Assembly (NCBI RefSeq): GCF_030148435.1
Contig: NZ_JASBTN010000024.1
Location: 1 to 64,000 of the forward strand
From: Aliiroseovarius sp.
GTDB lineage: Bacteria > Pseudomonadota > Alphaproteobacteria > Rhodobacterales > Rhodobacteraceae
Reading direction: 5' to 3'
Length of the DNA stretch: 64,000 nt
Part shown: positions 24,438 through 34,602 of the stretch, one piece after another
Layout of the letters: every line of letters starts with the position of its first letter
How positions within the stretch are numbered: position 1 is the first letter of the stretch
Notes under the pieces: generated by a model
What the model was told of the DNA's origin: nothing
Seen by the model: the letters and a program-made list of their open reading frames with translations, nothing else
The model's database searches: none
Position numbers and translations under genes: made by a program

Positions 24438-24692
24438 CTAGGACTTGTCGATCTCACTCAACAACCAACGCGCGCGTTCCTGTTGCTCACGAACAAGTTT
24501 CAGCTTTCCTTCAAGGCGCTGTTTCTTCTCTGGTTTTTCGGTGTCCGCCAGATCGGCCTGCAAGCTCTGCGCCTTCGCTTCCAGCTTCCCGACAATCTTG
24601 TCGACATGGGACGGCTTGATTTTTCGGGCCTTTCCCATCTTGAGGCGCTGGAAATACTTGTCGAGCTTCCCGGTCGCGCTTTCAAGTCCCAT
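24438..24692 (-). CDS. Small coiled-coil protein, function unknown
   Basis: An 84-residue highly charged protein, almost entirely helical, with heptad-like leucine and lysine patterns (VDKIVGKLEAKAQSLQADL and RLEGKLKLVREQQERARWLL). There is no signal peptide or known domain. The ATG at 24692 is preceded by GGGGAAG. It stands alone, convergent with lgt and 69 bases downstream of the Na/Pi cotransporter gene on the same strand. Confidence 0.7.
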   Translation of the reverse strand: MGLESATGKLDKYFQRLKMGKARKIKPSHVDKIVGKLEAKAQSLQADLADTEKPEKKQRLEGKLKLVREQQERARWLLSEIDKS

Positions 24693-24761
24693 GACTTCCC
24701 CTTTTCTCCGATGGCACAAGATGCATCGTGGTTGTATTTGCATTATGACATAATCGGCGGG

Positions 24762-26582
24762 TCACGGCTGCTTTCTCGTAGCTGATCGCGGCGCCAGTTC
24801 TTCCAGTTCCTCGTCCTCAAGTGTCAGAATGCGCTCGACCTCGGCCATCGCATCACCGCTTTCGATGTAGTAGGCGCGCGCCGCTTCCAGCAGGTCGCGC
24901 ATCGCCGCGTAGGCATAGCTGGAGTCGTTCAGGAAAGAGGTCGCGCTTCTGGCGTCGATTTCGCGTTCGCGGATCAGCACGTCGATGCGATTGTTGGTCG
25001 CCTGTGCGTCACTGATAACCTGAAGCCGTTCCTGATCAAGCCACAGGCTGGAGCGGTCCTCGGGGTCGGTCAGGTCGAGCTTGTTGATTTCGACCAGAAT
25101 CCGCGCGACCTCCGTGCGCAGCTGGTCGTACAGGTCGGTGATCTTTCCCTGCGGCGTCTGGGTGTAGCGCGTCGCATTGCGCCTGAGGTGCTTGATCGAT
25201 TTCACCGCGCGCACGATCCGGTCCGACACATCGCGCAGGGCGTAGATGTTGTCCATGACCCGTTCAGGCATGTCCTGTGGGCCGATCCGCGTGGAGAACT
25301 CGACAATCGCGGAATACAGCGTTTTCACCCGCGCCTCGTAGCGTTCGTCGATATCGAACTCGACAGGTTGCCGGCTGCTGGCAACCGTGGCTGCGATGTC
25401 CCTGCTTGCAAATAGGTCATGGCGGTGCAGATTGAGGCCGTGCACGATCAACTCGACGGCGTTGTCGTAAAGGTGTTTCACCTCCTGTCGCATGGCATGT
25501 TCAACGGTTTGCGGAAAGGCATCCACCGCGATCGAAAGGTAGCGCGGTTTGCTCAGGTCTTCTTCCGGTTGGGCAATGGCGCGTTCGAGAAAGGCGATCA
25601 GGCGCTTCATCAGGGGAAGCATGATCACCACCCCCAGGGTGTTGAAGATCGTGTGGAAAACCGCAAGCTTCAGCGCATAGTCGTTGTCGGGGATGCCCAC
25701 GCTGCCCGAGATAACGTCGACAGCCACCCGTAATGGTCCGATGAAGACCAAGGCCACGCCGGCGGTTATCACGTTGAAGACCAGATGCGCCAGTGCCAGG
25801 CGCTTTCCCTGAAAATTGGCCGTTACCGCCCCGATGATCGCCGTGATTGTCGTGCCGATATTCGCGCCGATCGCCAGGGCAAGCGCGTTTTCATACGAGA
25901 TTTGTCCAGCGGCCAGCGCCGTGATGATCAGTGTCAGCGTGGCGTGGCTCGATTGCATGACCACGGTGGCGGCCGCACCAATCAACGTGTAGACAACCAA
26001 CCCGGTCACTCCGGTCATCGCGAAACGGCTGAGATCGAACTGGTCGTTGAAGGCTTCAAAGCCTTCTTTCATGTGGTGGATGCCAAGAAACAGAAAGCCA
26101 AGCCCTGCCAGGACAAGCCCCGCGCCGCGCAGGTATTTGTTCCTCTGAAAGACCAGAACGATCGAAAAGGCCAGCATCGGCAGCGCGTAGGCGGAGATAT
26201 TGACCTTCAACCCGAAACCCGCGACCAGCCAGGCCCCGGTCGTGGTGCCGATATTGGCGCCGAAAATGATCCCGACCCCGGCCAGAAGGGACACCAGCCC
26301 CGCAGAGAGGAACGAGATGGTGATCACCGACACGAGGGAGCTGGACTGCATGATCGTGGTGGTCAGGATGCCGAACCCAAGGGACTTCGCCACCGAGCCG
26401 GTGGCCTTTTCCAGCAGGGATTCAAGAAATCCGCCGCTGAACAACCGGAACCCGTCTTCCAGCATCAGCATGCCGAACAGGAAGATGGCGACACCCGCCG
26501 CGATCTCCTGAAAATCCTTGCTGGCCCAGAACCCGAGGGTCAGGATCAACAGGATAACCGGCAGAAGAAGTTTTTTCATCAT
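24762..26582 (-). CDS. Na/Pi cotransporter family protein with PhoU-like C-terminus
   Basis: A 606-residue membrane protein. Two inverted repeats of the NptA/PNaS fold are visible, each with a QSSS/QSSH and GANIGTT motif (TTTIMQSSSLVSV, FGANIGTTTGAW; TVVMQSSHATL, IGANIGTTITAI). About eight transmembrane helices end near residue 330. The rest is a helical, PhoU-like cytosolic domain. It is expected to import or export phosphate or a similar anion with sodium. The gene starts with two consecutive ATG codons (26582, 26579). It is monocistronic and divergent from the glutamate-dehydrogenase-type gene. Confidence 0.93.
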   Translation of the reverse strand: MMKKLLLPVILLILTLGFWASKDFQEIAAGVAIFLFGMLMLEDGFRLFSGGFLESLLEKATGSVAKSLGFGILTTTIMQSSSLVSVITISFLSAGLVSLLAGVGIIFGANIGTTTGAWLVAGFGLKVNISAYALPMLAFSIVLVFQRNKYLRGAGLVLAGLGFLFLGIHHMKEGFEAFNDQFDLSRFAMTGVTGLVVYTLIGAAATVVMQSSHATLTLIITALAAGQISYENALALAIGANIGTTITAIIGAVTANFQGKRLALAHLVFNVITAGVALVFIGPLRVAVDVISGSVGIPDNDYALKLAVFHTIFNTLGVVIMLPLMKRLIAFLERAIAQPEEDLSKPRYLSIAVDAFPQTVEHAMRQEVKHLYDNAVELIVHGLNLHRHDLFASRDIAATVASSRQPVEFDIDERYEARVKTLYSAIVEFSTRIGPQDMPERVMDNIYALRDVSDRIVRAVKSIKHLRRNATRYTQTPQGKITDLYDQLRTEVARILVEINKLDLTDPEDRSSLWLDQERLQVISDAQATNNRIDVLIREREIDARSATSFLNDSSYAYAAMRDLLEAARAYYIESGDAMAEVERILTLEDEELEELAPRSATRKQP

Positions 26583-26760
26583 CGGTCAACAGGGGCAAAG
26601 TGGGCGCCGGAATGGAAGAATTCCCGCAATAAGAAGAGGATGGCGGCTCCCGGGCACAAGATCAACATGTATGAAGCAGTCATTGTGAAACGGCGGCAAC
26701 AGGAACTCACCGGCGCTGCATGGGCGAAAAACCTCTCGCCCTTTGCCATTGGCATGACCG

Positions 26761-26775
26761 ATGCAATATCCGCAT
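26761..26775. promoter_or_regulatory. Candidate LysR-type site (ATGC-N7-GCAT)
   Basis: The 15-base palindrome fits the T-N11-A rule for LysR-type regulators and lies 74 bases upstream of the glutamate-dehydrogenase-type gene, which is followed by a LysR gene. It is a single short site, so support is weak. Confidence 0.3.
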
Positions 26776-26848
26776 TGGACTGTCCCGCCGCAATGGCGTT
26801 TCCCTGCGCCCATGTCCCGGCTGGCGGGACGCAAGGAATGAAAGAGAC

Positions 26849-28249
26849 ATGAAACAGCAAGAGTTTCTCGACAGTGTCGAACACTTCATCGACACCGCAG
26901 CCGCACGCGTGGACCTGCCCGAAGGGCTGGCCGAGCGGATCGCCCAGTGCAACTCGACCTACTCCGTACGATTCGGCGTCAAGCTGCGCGGTCGGGTGCA
27001 CAGTTTCGAAGGCTGGCGTTCGGTGCACAGCGAACACATCGAACCGGTCAAGGGCGGTATCCGCTACGCCCCCGACGCCAGCCTGGACGAGGTCGAGGCG
27101 CTGGCCACGTTGATGAGCCTGAAATGCGCTCTGGTGAACGTGCCCTTCGGCGGCTCCAAGGGGGCGCTGAAGATCAACCCGGCGGATTGGACCGAAGACG
27201 AGTTGGAGCGTATCACCCGCCGTTTCACCCAGGAACTGTCGCGCCGTGACCTGATCCATCCGGGCCGCAACGTGCCCGCCCCAGACATGGGCACCGGTGA
27301 ACGCGAAATGGCCTGGATGGCGGACGAGTTTCGCAAGACAGGGCGTTCGGATGCGATCAACCAGGCCGCCTGTGTGACCGGCAAGCCAGTGGCGCGCGGC
27401 GGCATCGAAGGCCGGGTCGAGGCCACCGGGCGCGGCGTGCAATACGCGCTGAACGCTTACCTGACCCACCCCGACACCGCACCGATTGCCGGCCAGAAAT
27501 CCGTGAAGGGCCTGACCATCGTTGTCCAGGGGTTCGGCAACGTGGGCTTCCACGCCGCCAAGTTCCTGGCCGAGGACGGCGCCCTGATCACCGGCATCGT
27601 GGAACACGACTGCGCCATTTTCGATCCCGCGGGCCTTGAGGTCGAAGCGGTCGCCGCCTGGCGTGTGGAAACCGGATCCATCGCCGAATTCCCCGGCGCC
27701 GAAACCGTGCCCAGCGACCTGGGGCTGACCCATACGGCTGCGGATGTGCTGATCCCGGCCGCCAAGGAAAACGCCATCACCGCGCAGAACTGCGAGGACA
27801 TGAAATACGAGCTGATCGTCGAGGCCGCCAACGGTCCGGTCACGGCCGAGGCCGAGGACTGCCTGACCCGGCGGGGCATCGTGGTTCTGCCCGACCTCTA
27901 CGTGAACGCGGGCGGGGTCGTCGTTTCCTATTTCGAATGGGTCAAGAACATCACCCACCTGCCCTTCGGCCTGATGGACCGGCGCCGCAACGCCAATGCG
28001 GGCACGGCGGTTCTTTCCGCGCTGGAGGAAATCGCCGGGCGCCCCCTGAAAGACGATCAGCGCGCCGAGATTGCCCGCTCGACCAGCGAGATCGACCTGG
28101 TGCGGTCGGGGCTGGAAGAGATCATGATCCGCGCCTTCGAGGACATCATGGACCGCAAGGCAAACCTCCCCGACGCCACTTTGCGCGTCGCCGCCTATGT
28201 GGTAACGATCGCGCGTATTGCCGACTACTACAGGGCCATTGGCCTCTAG
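26849..28249 (+). CDS. Glu/Leu/Phe/Val dehydrogenase family protein (glutamate dehydrogenase-like)
   Basis: A 466-residue cytosolic amino-acid dehydrogenase. The N-terminal dimerisation/substrate domain has VKGGIRYAP, LMSLKCALVNVPFGGSKG (catalytic and substrate lysines) and PAPDMGTGEREMAWM. The Rossmann domain has VVQGFGNVGFHAAKFL. This order and length match glutamate dehydrogenase, which interconverts glutamate and 2-oxoglutarate plus ammonia. The ATG at 26849 has AAGGAA upstream. It is followed by a LysR regulator 11 bases later, probably its own. The exact substrate within the family is not certain. Confidence 0.93.
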   Translation: MKQQEFLDSVEHFIDTAAARVDLPEGLAERIAQCNSTYSVRFGVKLRGRVHSFEGWRSVHSEHIEPVKGGIRYAPDASLDEVEALATLMSLKCALVNVPFGGSKGALKINPADWTEDELERITRRFTQELSRRDLIHPGRNVPAPDMGTGEREMAWMADEFRKTGRSDAINQAACVTGKPVARGGIEGRVEATGRGVQYALNAYLTHPDTAPIAGQKSVKGLTIVVQGFGNVGFHAAKFLAEDGALITGIVEHDCAIFDPAGLEVEAVAAWRVETGSIAEFPGAETVPSDLGLTHTAADVLIPAAKENAITAQNCEDMKYELIVEAANGPVTAEAEDCLTRRGIVVLPDLYVNAGGVVVSYFEWVKNITHLPFGLMDRRRNANAGTAVLSALEEIAGRPLKDDQRAEIARSTSEIDLVRSGLEEIMIRAFEDIMDRKANLPDATLRVAAYVVTIARIADYYRAIGL

Positions 28250-28260
28250 GGAGACACAAC

Positions 28261-29163
28261 ATGGACGTTCGGTGGCTCGAGGATTTCCTGGCTCTCGTGG
28301 AGCTGAGAAATTTCACCCGGGCCGCCGACTTCCGGAATGTCAGCCAGGCCGCGTTTTCCCGGCGCATTCAATCGCTGGAGCAATGGGTGGGCACCGATCT
28401 TGTCGTCAAGGGGGCGGTGCCCGTGCGTCTGACCGAGGCCGGTGAACAATTTCGCGAGGACGCCAAGATCGCCGTCGATCGCCTGTTCGAGGCGCGCAGT
28501 TCGATCCGTTCGAACCAGTTCGACGTCATGTCCCAGGCGCGCATCGCCATGCCGCAGGTGCTGGCGCGTTCGGAATTCAAACGCGTTCTGGACGTGATCG
28601 GGCAGAAGCATAAAAGCTCCTTCTCGGTCATCGTCGGCAATACAAATGACGTGGTGGCCCGGTATCTTGCGGGTGATGCGGACATCCTCTTTTCCCATGA
28701 CTGCGCGGCGATCCCGACCCATGACAAGCTGGACCGGCACGACCGCCTCGTGATCCGGCAGGACCGGTTCATGCCCTATGCAACCCGTGACCCGGTCAAA
28801 CGCGAAAAATTCGGATTTCCAGGGCAGCAGAAATCCCCATTCCCCCTGATCGCCTATTCCCAGCGGGCCTATTTCTCGCGCCTGTTCGAACATGTTCTGG
28901 AACGCGCAGGACACCCCCTGCCCTACAAGCTGCGGGTGCAATGCGACATGTCCGACGTGCTGAAAGAGGTGATCGTGGCGGGCTATGGCGTGGGCTGGCT
29001 GCCACGAAGCGCCGTCGATCGGGCCGCAGCCGAAGAAATTTCTCCCGTCGGCGGGCCGGAATGGGGGATGGACATCGACATCTGTGCCTTCCGCCCTTCG
29101 GGCCGGGACGATCCGAAGATCACCGCGATCTGGAAAGCTCTGGCCCCTGCCTCCGCGTCCTGA
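28261..29163 (+). CDS. LysR-family transcriptional regulator
   Basis: A 300-residue regulator with an N-terminal winged helix-turn-helix (VRWLEDFLALVELRNFTRAA and VSQAAFSRRIQSLEQWVG) and a LysR substrate-binding domain. It starts 11 bases after the glutamate-dehydrogenase-type gene, so it is probably co-transcribed and could regulate nitrogen or amino-acid use. A short hairpin (CGGGCCA-C-TGGCCCG, 29165-29179) directly follows the stop codon, but without a T-run. Confidence 0.93.
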   Translation: MDVRWLEDFLALVELRNFTRAADFRNVSQAAFSRRIQSLEQWVGTDLVVKGAVPVRLTEAGEQFREDAKIAVDRLFEARSSIRSNQFDVMSQARIAMPQVLARSEFKRVLDVIGQKHKSSFSVIVGNTNDVVARYLAGDADILFSHDCAAIPTHDKLDRHDRLVIRQDRFMPYATRDPVKREKFGFPGQQKSPFPLIAYSQRAYFSRLFEHVLERAGHPLPYKLRVQCDMSDVLKEVIVAGYGVGWLPRSAVDRAAAEEISPVGGPEWGMDIDICAFRPSGRDDPKITAIWKALAPASAS

Positions 29164-29258
29164 CCGGGCCACTGGCCCGCGCCGCCTTGGCGAATATCAT
29201 TGAGACGTTGCACCAGAACCGGGGCGCGGAGGCGGCCAGCGGGCATTCCCGCGATCCT

Positions 29259-30224
29259 TCAGACAACCGATGCCAATAACGCCTTGACATGCGCCGGGCC
29301 CTCCGGCCGAATTCCGTTCGGGTTCAGGGCTTTGATCGAGTAGTAACCACGTGTGATATGGTCCATGTTCACCGTGCCGGCAATCCCGGGCAGATGGAAG
29401 ATACGCCGCATGTAGGCCGATAGGCGCGGGTAGTCTGCAATCTGGCGGCGGTTGGTCTTGAACAACCCGTGGTAGGCCGCATCGAACCGGATCAGGGTAA
29501 CGAATGTTCGAATGTCCGTCTCGGTCAAACGATCGCCGAACAGGTAATCTCCGGTCAGACGTTCTTCCAACGCGTCCAACGTGGTGAATACACCCTCGAC
29601 GGCCTCGTCATGGGCCGCCTGTGTCGTGGCGAAACCCGCGCGGTAGACACCGTTGTTGAGCGTCTCGTAGATCCACGCATTCAACGCATCGATTTGAGGT
29701 GTCAGATCGGCGGGGCACAGGCGAAGGCTGGACGGGACAATCCCTTCAAAGGCAGTGTCCAGCATCCGCAGGATGTCGGCGCTTTCGTTGTTCACCATCA
29801 CATTCCGTTTCATGTCCCACAGAACCGGCACGGTCGCGCGGCCGGTATAGGAGGCATCGGCGCGGGTATACAGCTCATGCAGGTAGCGGGCACCGAACAG
29901 TTGATCCTCGTCCGCGCCCGGATACCCCCCAAAGGTCCAGCCCTGGTCCGTCAGTTCCGGATTGACAACCGTCACCGGGAGGAGTTTGTCCAACCCTTTC
30001 AGCTTGCGGACCATCAAAGTGCGCGAGGCCCAGGGGCAGATCAGCGCGACATAGAGGCGATAGCGCCCCGCCTCGGCCCTGAAGCCCGCGTCACCGGTCG
30101 GCCCGGCGCTGCCATCGGGTGTGATCCAGTTGCGAAACTCCGAAACCTGGCGGACGAACCGGCCCGCTTCGTCGGCTTTCTGAACCGGCTGCCAGTCATC
30201 AGCCCATTTTCCGTTCACAAGCAT
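29259..30224 (-). CDS. Glutathionyl-hydroquinone reductase (Xi-class GST, YqjG/ECM4 type)
   Basis: A 321-residue cytosolic enzyme that removes glutathione from glutathionyl-hydroquinones. The N-terminal thioredoxin-like domain carries the active site ICPWASRT (C63). The conserved NNESADI and PADLTPQIDALNAWIY segments and the long C-terminal helical domain match the family. It is 14 bases downstream of the extradiol dioxygenase gene, so the two are in one operon with DoxX upstream. Confidence 0.94.
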   Translation of the reverse strand: MLVNGKWADDWQPVQKADEAGRFVRQVSEFRNWITPDGSAGPTGDAGFRAEAGRYRLYVALICPWASRTLMVRKLKGLDKLLPVTVVNPELTDQGWTFGGYPGADEDQLFGARYLHELYTRADASYTGRATVPVLWDMKRNVMVNNESADILRMLDTAFEGIVPSSLRLCPADLTPQIDALNAWIYETLNNGVYRAGFATTQAAHDEAVEGVFTTLDALEERLTGDYLFGDRLTETDIRTFVTLIRFDAAYHGLFKTNRRQIADYPRLSAYMRRIFHLPGIAGTVNMDHITRGYYSIKALNPNGIRPEGPAHVKALLASVV

Positions 30225-30238
30225 GGTGTTGCCCTTTC

Positions 30239-31060
30239 TCAGGTGTGAAAGACGAAGGACCGCATCGAGACGGAGCCCAGATCAAAACTGTCGTTCAGGA
30301 AGCTCAGCGCGTCCCGGTCGTCGGAGGCCCCGGCAATGGTCAGGGCTGGCACGTAATGTTCTGCGGTCGGATGTGCCTGGCGCAGCAGGCTGCCCATGCG
30401 CTTTCGATCAGTCAGAGCCCCGAAGTCGCGTTCCGTCAGACGGTCGGTGAACATCGTGTCAAACGCCTGTGCAAAATCGGGTGGCGGGCCTGCCGGGCGC
30501 AAGGCATGCAGGTTGTGCACGATGTTGCCCGACCCCAGGATCAGCACCCCGCGGTCGCGCAGCTCCGACAGGGTCCGGCCGATCTCCAGGTGCCACTCGA
30601 AATCCTGCGTCATGTCGATCGACAGCTGGAACACGGGCACATCCGCTTTGGGAAACAGGAACTTCAGGACCGTCCATGAGCCATGATCCAGCCCCCAGGT
30701 CTCATCCTCCTGCGCCTTGTGGCTGGACAGCAGCGACACCACCTCGCGCGCGACCCCGGGGGCCCCCGACGCAGGGTAGTCCTGATCATAGAGCGCCTTC
30801 GGGAACCCGTAGAAATCGTGAATGACCGAGGGCAGATCCGAGACATCGACCAGGGTCGTGCCGCTTGTCACCCAATGGGCCGACACCACCAGGATCGCCT
30901 GCGGGCGCGGCAACTGGCGGCCAAGTTCGGTCCAGCCGCGGCTGTAAGCGGTATCCTCGATGGCATTCATCGGGGATCCATGTCCCAGAAAGACGAGCGG
31001 CATCCGTGCGGAAGCGGCAAAGCGGTCACGCAGGGACTGGAGGGAACTTAGGGCTTTCAT
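30239..31060 (-). CDS. Class III extradiol dioxygenase (4,5-DOPA dioxygenase, YgiD type)
   Basis: A 273-residue metal-dependent ring-cleavage enzyme. Typical motifs are LGHGSPM, SAHWV, HDFYGFP, and WGLDHGSWTVL, which supply the metal-binding His residues and the catalytic base. The ATG at 31060 is used. The reading frame extends upstream, but the usual N-terminus begins just before LGHGSPM. With the hydroquinone reductase and DoxX it suggests handling of catechols or quinones. The natural substrate is unknown. Confidence 0.92.
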   Translation of the reverse strand: MKALSSLQSLRDRFAASARMPLVFLGHGSPMNAIEDTAYSRGWTELGRQLPRPQAILVVSAHWVTSGTTLVDVSDLPSVIHDFYGFPKALYDQDYPASGAPGVAREVVSLLSSHKAQEDETWGLDHGSWTVLKFLFPKADVPVFQLSIDMTQDFEWHLEIGRTLSELRDRGVLILGSGNIVHNLHALRPAGPPPDFAQAFDTMFTDRLTERDFGALTDRKRMGSLLRQAHPTAEHYVPALTIAGASDDRDALSFLNDSFDLGSVSMRSFVFHT

Positions 31061-31084
31061 CTCGCGGCTCCTGAAAGGGACGGG

Positions 31085-31104
31085 GTGCCGCCCAAAGGCG
31101 GCAC
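31085..31104. other. Intercistronic hairpin
   Basis: GTGCCGCC-CAAA-GGCGGCAC, a perfect 8-bp stem between doxX and the dioxygenase gene. There is no T-run on the transcribed strand, so it may reduce read-through or stabilise mRNA rather than terminate. Confidence 0.45.
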
Positions 31105-31112
31105 TGGTTTGG

Positions 31113-31535
31113 TCAGGCGTATTGGCCCAGGGCTTTGTCGACAAACGGCAGTTTCAGCGCGAAGGCACCATTGCCGAGCAGCATAAGCGAGGCTTGTGCA
31201 ATGGCCCAGAACAGCGGGAACTCCCAGCCGCCGCCTTCATTCGTGAACATCCAGCCTGCACCGGAATGGGCCCAGATGGCGCCCAGCAGCACCGGCAGCA
31301 CCGCCAGCGACACCAGGCGGGTGGCGACACCCAGGATCAGGGCAACACCGCCACCGATCTCGGCAATGATGGTCAGGTAGGCGAGTATGGCGGGCAGGCC
31401 CAGGCTTTCGAAGAAGCCGACGGTGCCGGGGATGGTGAACACCAGCAACTTGGTCAGCCCATGAGCCAGGAACAGGCCGCCGGTCACAAGGCGCAGCGCA
31501 AGGGCGGCATAGGGAGCAGTTTTTTGGTCGATCAT
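31113..31535 (-). CDS. DoxX-family membrane protein
   Basis: A 140-residue protein with four transmembrane helices and the DoxX pattern (ALRLVTGGLFLAHGLTKL, AEIGGGVALILGVATR, GAIWAHSGAGW). Family members are linked to quinone or thiol redox reactions at the membrane. The ATG at 31535 follows AAAGGACC. An upstream in-frame start at 31577 is less likely. It heads the leftward operon with the dioxygenase and hydroquinone reductase, divergent from a LysR gene. Confidence 0.9.
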   Translation of the reverse strand: MIDQKTAPYAALALRLVTGGLFLAHGLTKLLVFTIPGTVGFFESLGLPAILAYLTIIAEIGGGVALILGVATRLVSLAVLPVLLGAIWAHSGAGWMFTNEGGGWEFPLFWAIAQASLMLLGNGAFALKLPFVDKALGQYA

Positions 31536-31611
31536 GGTCTTGGTCCTTTGGTCGGATGCTCCTTTGGTCTCTGCCATCGGAGCTGTTGTTTCGATGGGTA
31601 CAATCTAGGAC

Positions 31612-31637
31612 TTGCCAACAATCAACAAAATGGCGAA
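31612..31637. promoter_or_regulatory. Candidate LysR operator
   Basis: An imperfect inverted repeat TTGCCA-N13-TGGCGAA in the 148-bp region between the divergent doxX and LysR genes. The position suits control of both. There is no experimental or comparative support. Confidence 0.35.
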
Positions 31638-31683
31638 TTTATGGAATGACTACCCACACAACGTTCCTAATGGAAAGTCCCGC

Positions 31684-32625
31684 ATGGACCTGATCGATGG
31701 GTTGAGAGCCTTTGTAGCCACCGCCCAGACCGGCTCTTTTACCGCTGCAGCAGAGCAGATGGGCATATCGAACCGGCTGACTTCGAAATATGTTGCTGCA
31801 CTTGAGGATCATTTGGGCGTGCGGCTGTTCCAGCGCACCACGCGCAAGGTCGGGCTTACGGCGGCGGGTGCGGACCTGATCGCCCGCGCGCCTGGCCTGA
31901 TGGACGAGCTGGAGGACATGCTGGCTGAAGTGACCGAGGACAGGCGCGGCTTTTCCGGAACCATCCGCATCTCGGCGCCCGTGACCTTTGGCGAAATCTA
32001 CGTGAATGGCATGCTGGGCCGTTTCGCCGCGCGCCACCCGGACCTGTCCATTGACCTGCGCCTGACCGACAGCTTCTCGGACCTCGCCTCCGACGGGATT
32101 GACCTGGCTTTTCGCATCGGCAAGTCGGACCGGCTTTCCGTGAAAACACGCAAACTTGGGGCCTTTCCAACCTACGCGGCGGCAAGCCCGGCGTATCTGG
32201 CCGACCACGGCCTGCCGCAGCACCCGCAAGATCTTGACCGGCACATCTGTATCCTGGACACCAACCGCCGGGCCGCCAACCGCTGGGTATTCCGCAAGGA
32301 TGGTGCCGAAGAGGTCGTGAATGTCTCCGGGCGGTTCATGGTCAATTCGGCCCGGGCCGCCTGCGAACTGGCTGCCGCCGGCCACGGGATTGTCTACGGT
32401 CCGGGATTTGCCCTGAATGACGCGATTGCCGACGGCAGGCTGATCCGCCTGCTGGCGGGATATGAGGGGGAGGAAAGCCCGATCTCGGCCGTCTACCTCG
32501 AAGGTCGCAGCCTGCCCCGCAAGCTGCGTAGCCTGATCGACTTCGCGCAGCAGGATATGAGCCGGGCAAACCTTCACCAGGCGAAAGAGCCAGGGCCGGT
32601 CGCCCCCCGACAGTCCACCGCCTGA
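31684..32625 (+). CDS. LysR-family transcriptional regulator
   Basis: A 313-residue regulator. The helix-turn-helix is at the N-terminus (FVATAQTGSFTAAAEQMGI, LEDHLGVRLFQRTTRK) and the effector domain follows, with GTIRISAPVTFGE marking the CrgA/DsdC-like branch common to quinone- and redox-responsive LysR proteins. It is divergent from the doxX-dioxygenase-hydroquinone reductase operon and probably regulates it. Confidence 0.93.
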   Translation: MDLIDGLRAFVATAQTGSFTAAAEQMGISNRLTSKYVAALEDHLGVRLFQRTTRKVGLTAAGADLIARAPGLMDELEDMLAEVTEDRRGFSGTIRISAPVTFGEIYVNGMLGRFAARHPDLSIDLRLTDSFSDLASDGIDLAFRIGKSDRLSVKTRKLGAFPTYAAASPAYLADHGLPQHPQDLDRHICILDTNRRAANRWVFRKDGAEEVVNVSGRFMVNSARAACELAAAGHGIVYGPGFALNDAIADGRLIRLLAGYEGEESPISAVYLEGRSLPRKLRSLIDFAQQDMSRANLHQAKEPGPVAPRQSTA

Positions 32626-32682
32626 AAACAATTCCGCAATATCCGGGTTTGTCTGCGGTTTCCCAACCGGACCCGGCGCCCC

Positions 32683-33147
32683 TCAAGGCAATCGGTGGCG
32701 ATTGATGAACTTGCGCAGCGCAAACCGGGATTTGACATTCCTGAGCCCCGCGAAGCGCATCAGTTTCGTTTGCAGAAAGGCGTCAAACTCCTCAAGGCTT
32801 TCCACCGCGACTTCAAGAAGAAAATCCTGTGCACCGGTCATGAGCGTTCCGGCAACCACCTCGTCGAACAGGGCGACATGGCGTTGGAAATCCGCGATCT
32901 GATCGGCGCTGGTGCGGTCCAGCTCGACAGAGACAAAGGCGGTGATGCCAAACCCGGCGACGCTTCGGTCGATGGCAACCGAATAGCCCGAGATCAAACC
33001 GGTCTCCTGAAGCCGTGCCACGCGACGCTTGCATGGCGTCGCCGAAAGACCAATCCGCTCGGACAGCTGCACCAGCGAAATGCGACTGTCCTCCTCCAAT
33101 GCCCGCAAAATCTCCCGATCCAGATGATCAATGGTGATTGAAGCCAA
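32683..33147 (-). CDS. Lrp/AsnC-family regulator, probable BkdR
   Basis: A 154-residue regulator with an N-terminal helix-turn-helix (LVQLSERIGLSATPCKRRVARLQ is the recognition region) and a C-terminal RAM effector domain. It is divergent from the branched-chain oxoacid dehydrogenase operon, the usual place for BkdR, which activates that operon in response to branched-chain amino acids. A perfect palindrome in the shared control region is its likely binding site. Confidence 0.92.
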   Translation of the reverse strand: MASITIDHLDREILRALEEDSRISLVQLSERIGLSATPCKRRVARLQETGLISGYSVAIDRSVAGFGITAFVSVELDRTSADQIADFQRHVALFDEVVAGTLMTGAQDFLLEVAVESLEEFDAFLQTKLMRFAGLRNVKSRFALRKFINRHRLP

Positions 33148-33174
33148 GAAAAACCCCTATCCGTAGTGTATTTC

Positions 33175-33195
33175 GCTAATTTGGGTCAAATTAGC
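33175..33195. promoter_or_regulatory. Operator for the Lrp-type regulator
   Basis: GCTAATTTG-GGT-CAAATTAGC, a perfect inverted repeat with 9-bp AT-rich arms. It is AT-rich against a GC-rich background, 28 bases from the regulator start codon. A weaker related half (CCAAATC / GATTAAGC) follows at about 33198-33214. Confidence 0.6.
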
Positions 33196-33249
33196 TGCCA
33201 AATCGGGATTAAGCAACTCCCACCTTTCTGATAGTCTGGAAGACATTGA

Positions 33250-34599
<1,350 letters not shown>

Positions 34600-34602
34600 G
34601 CC

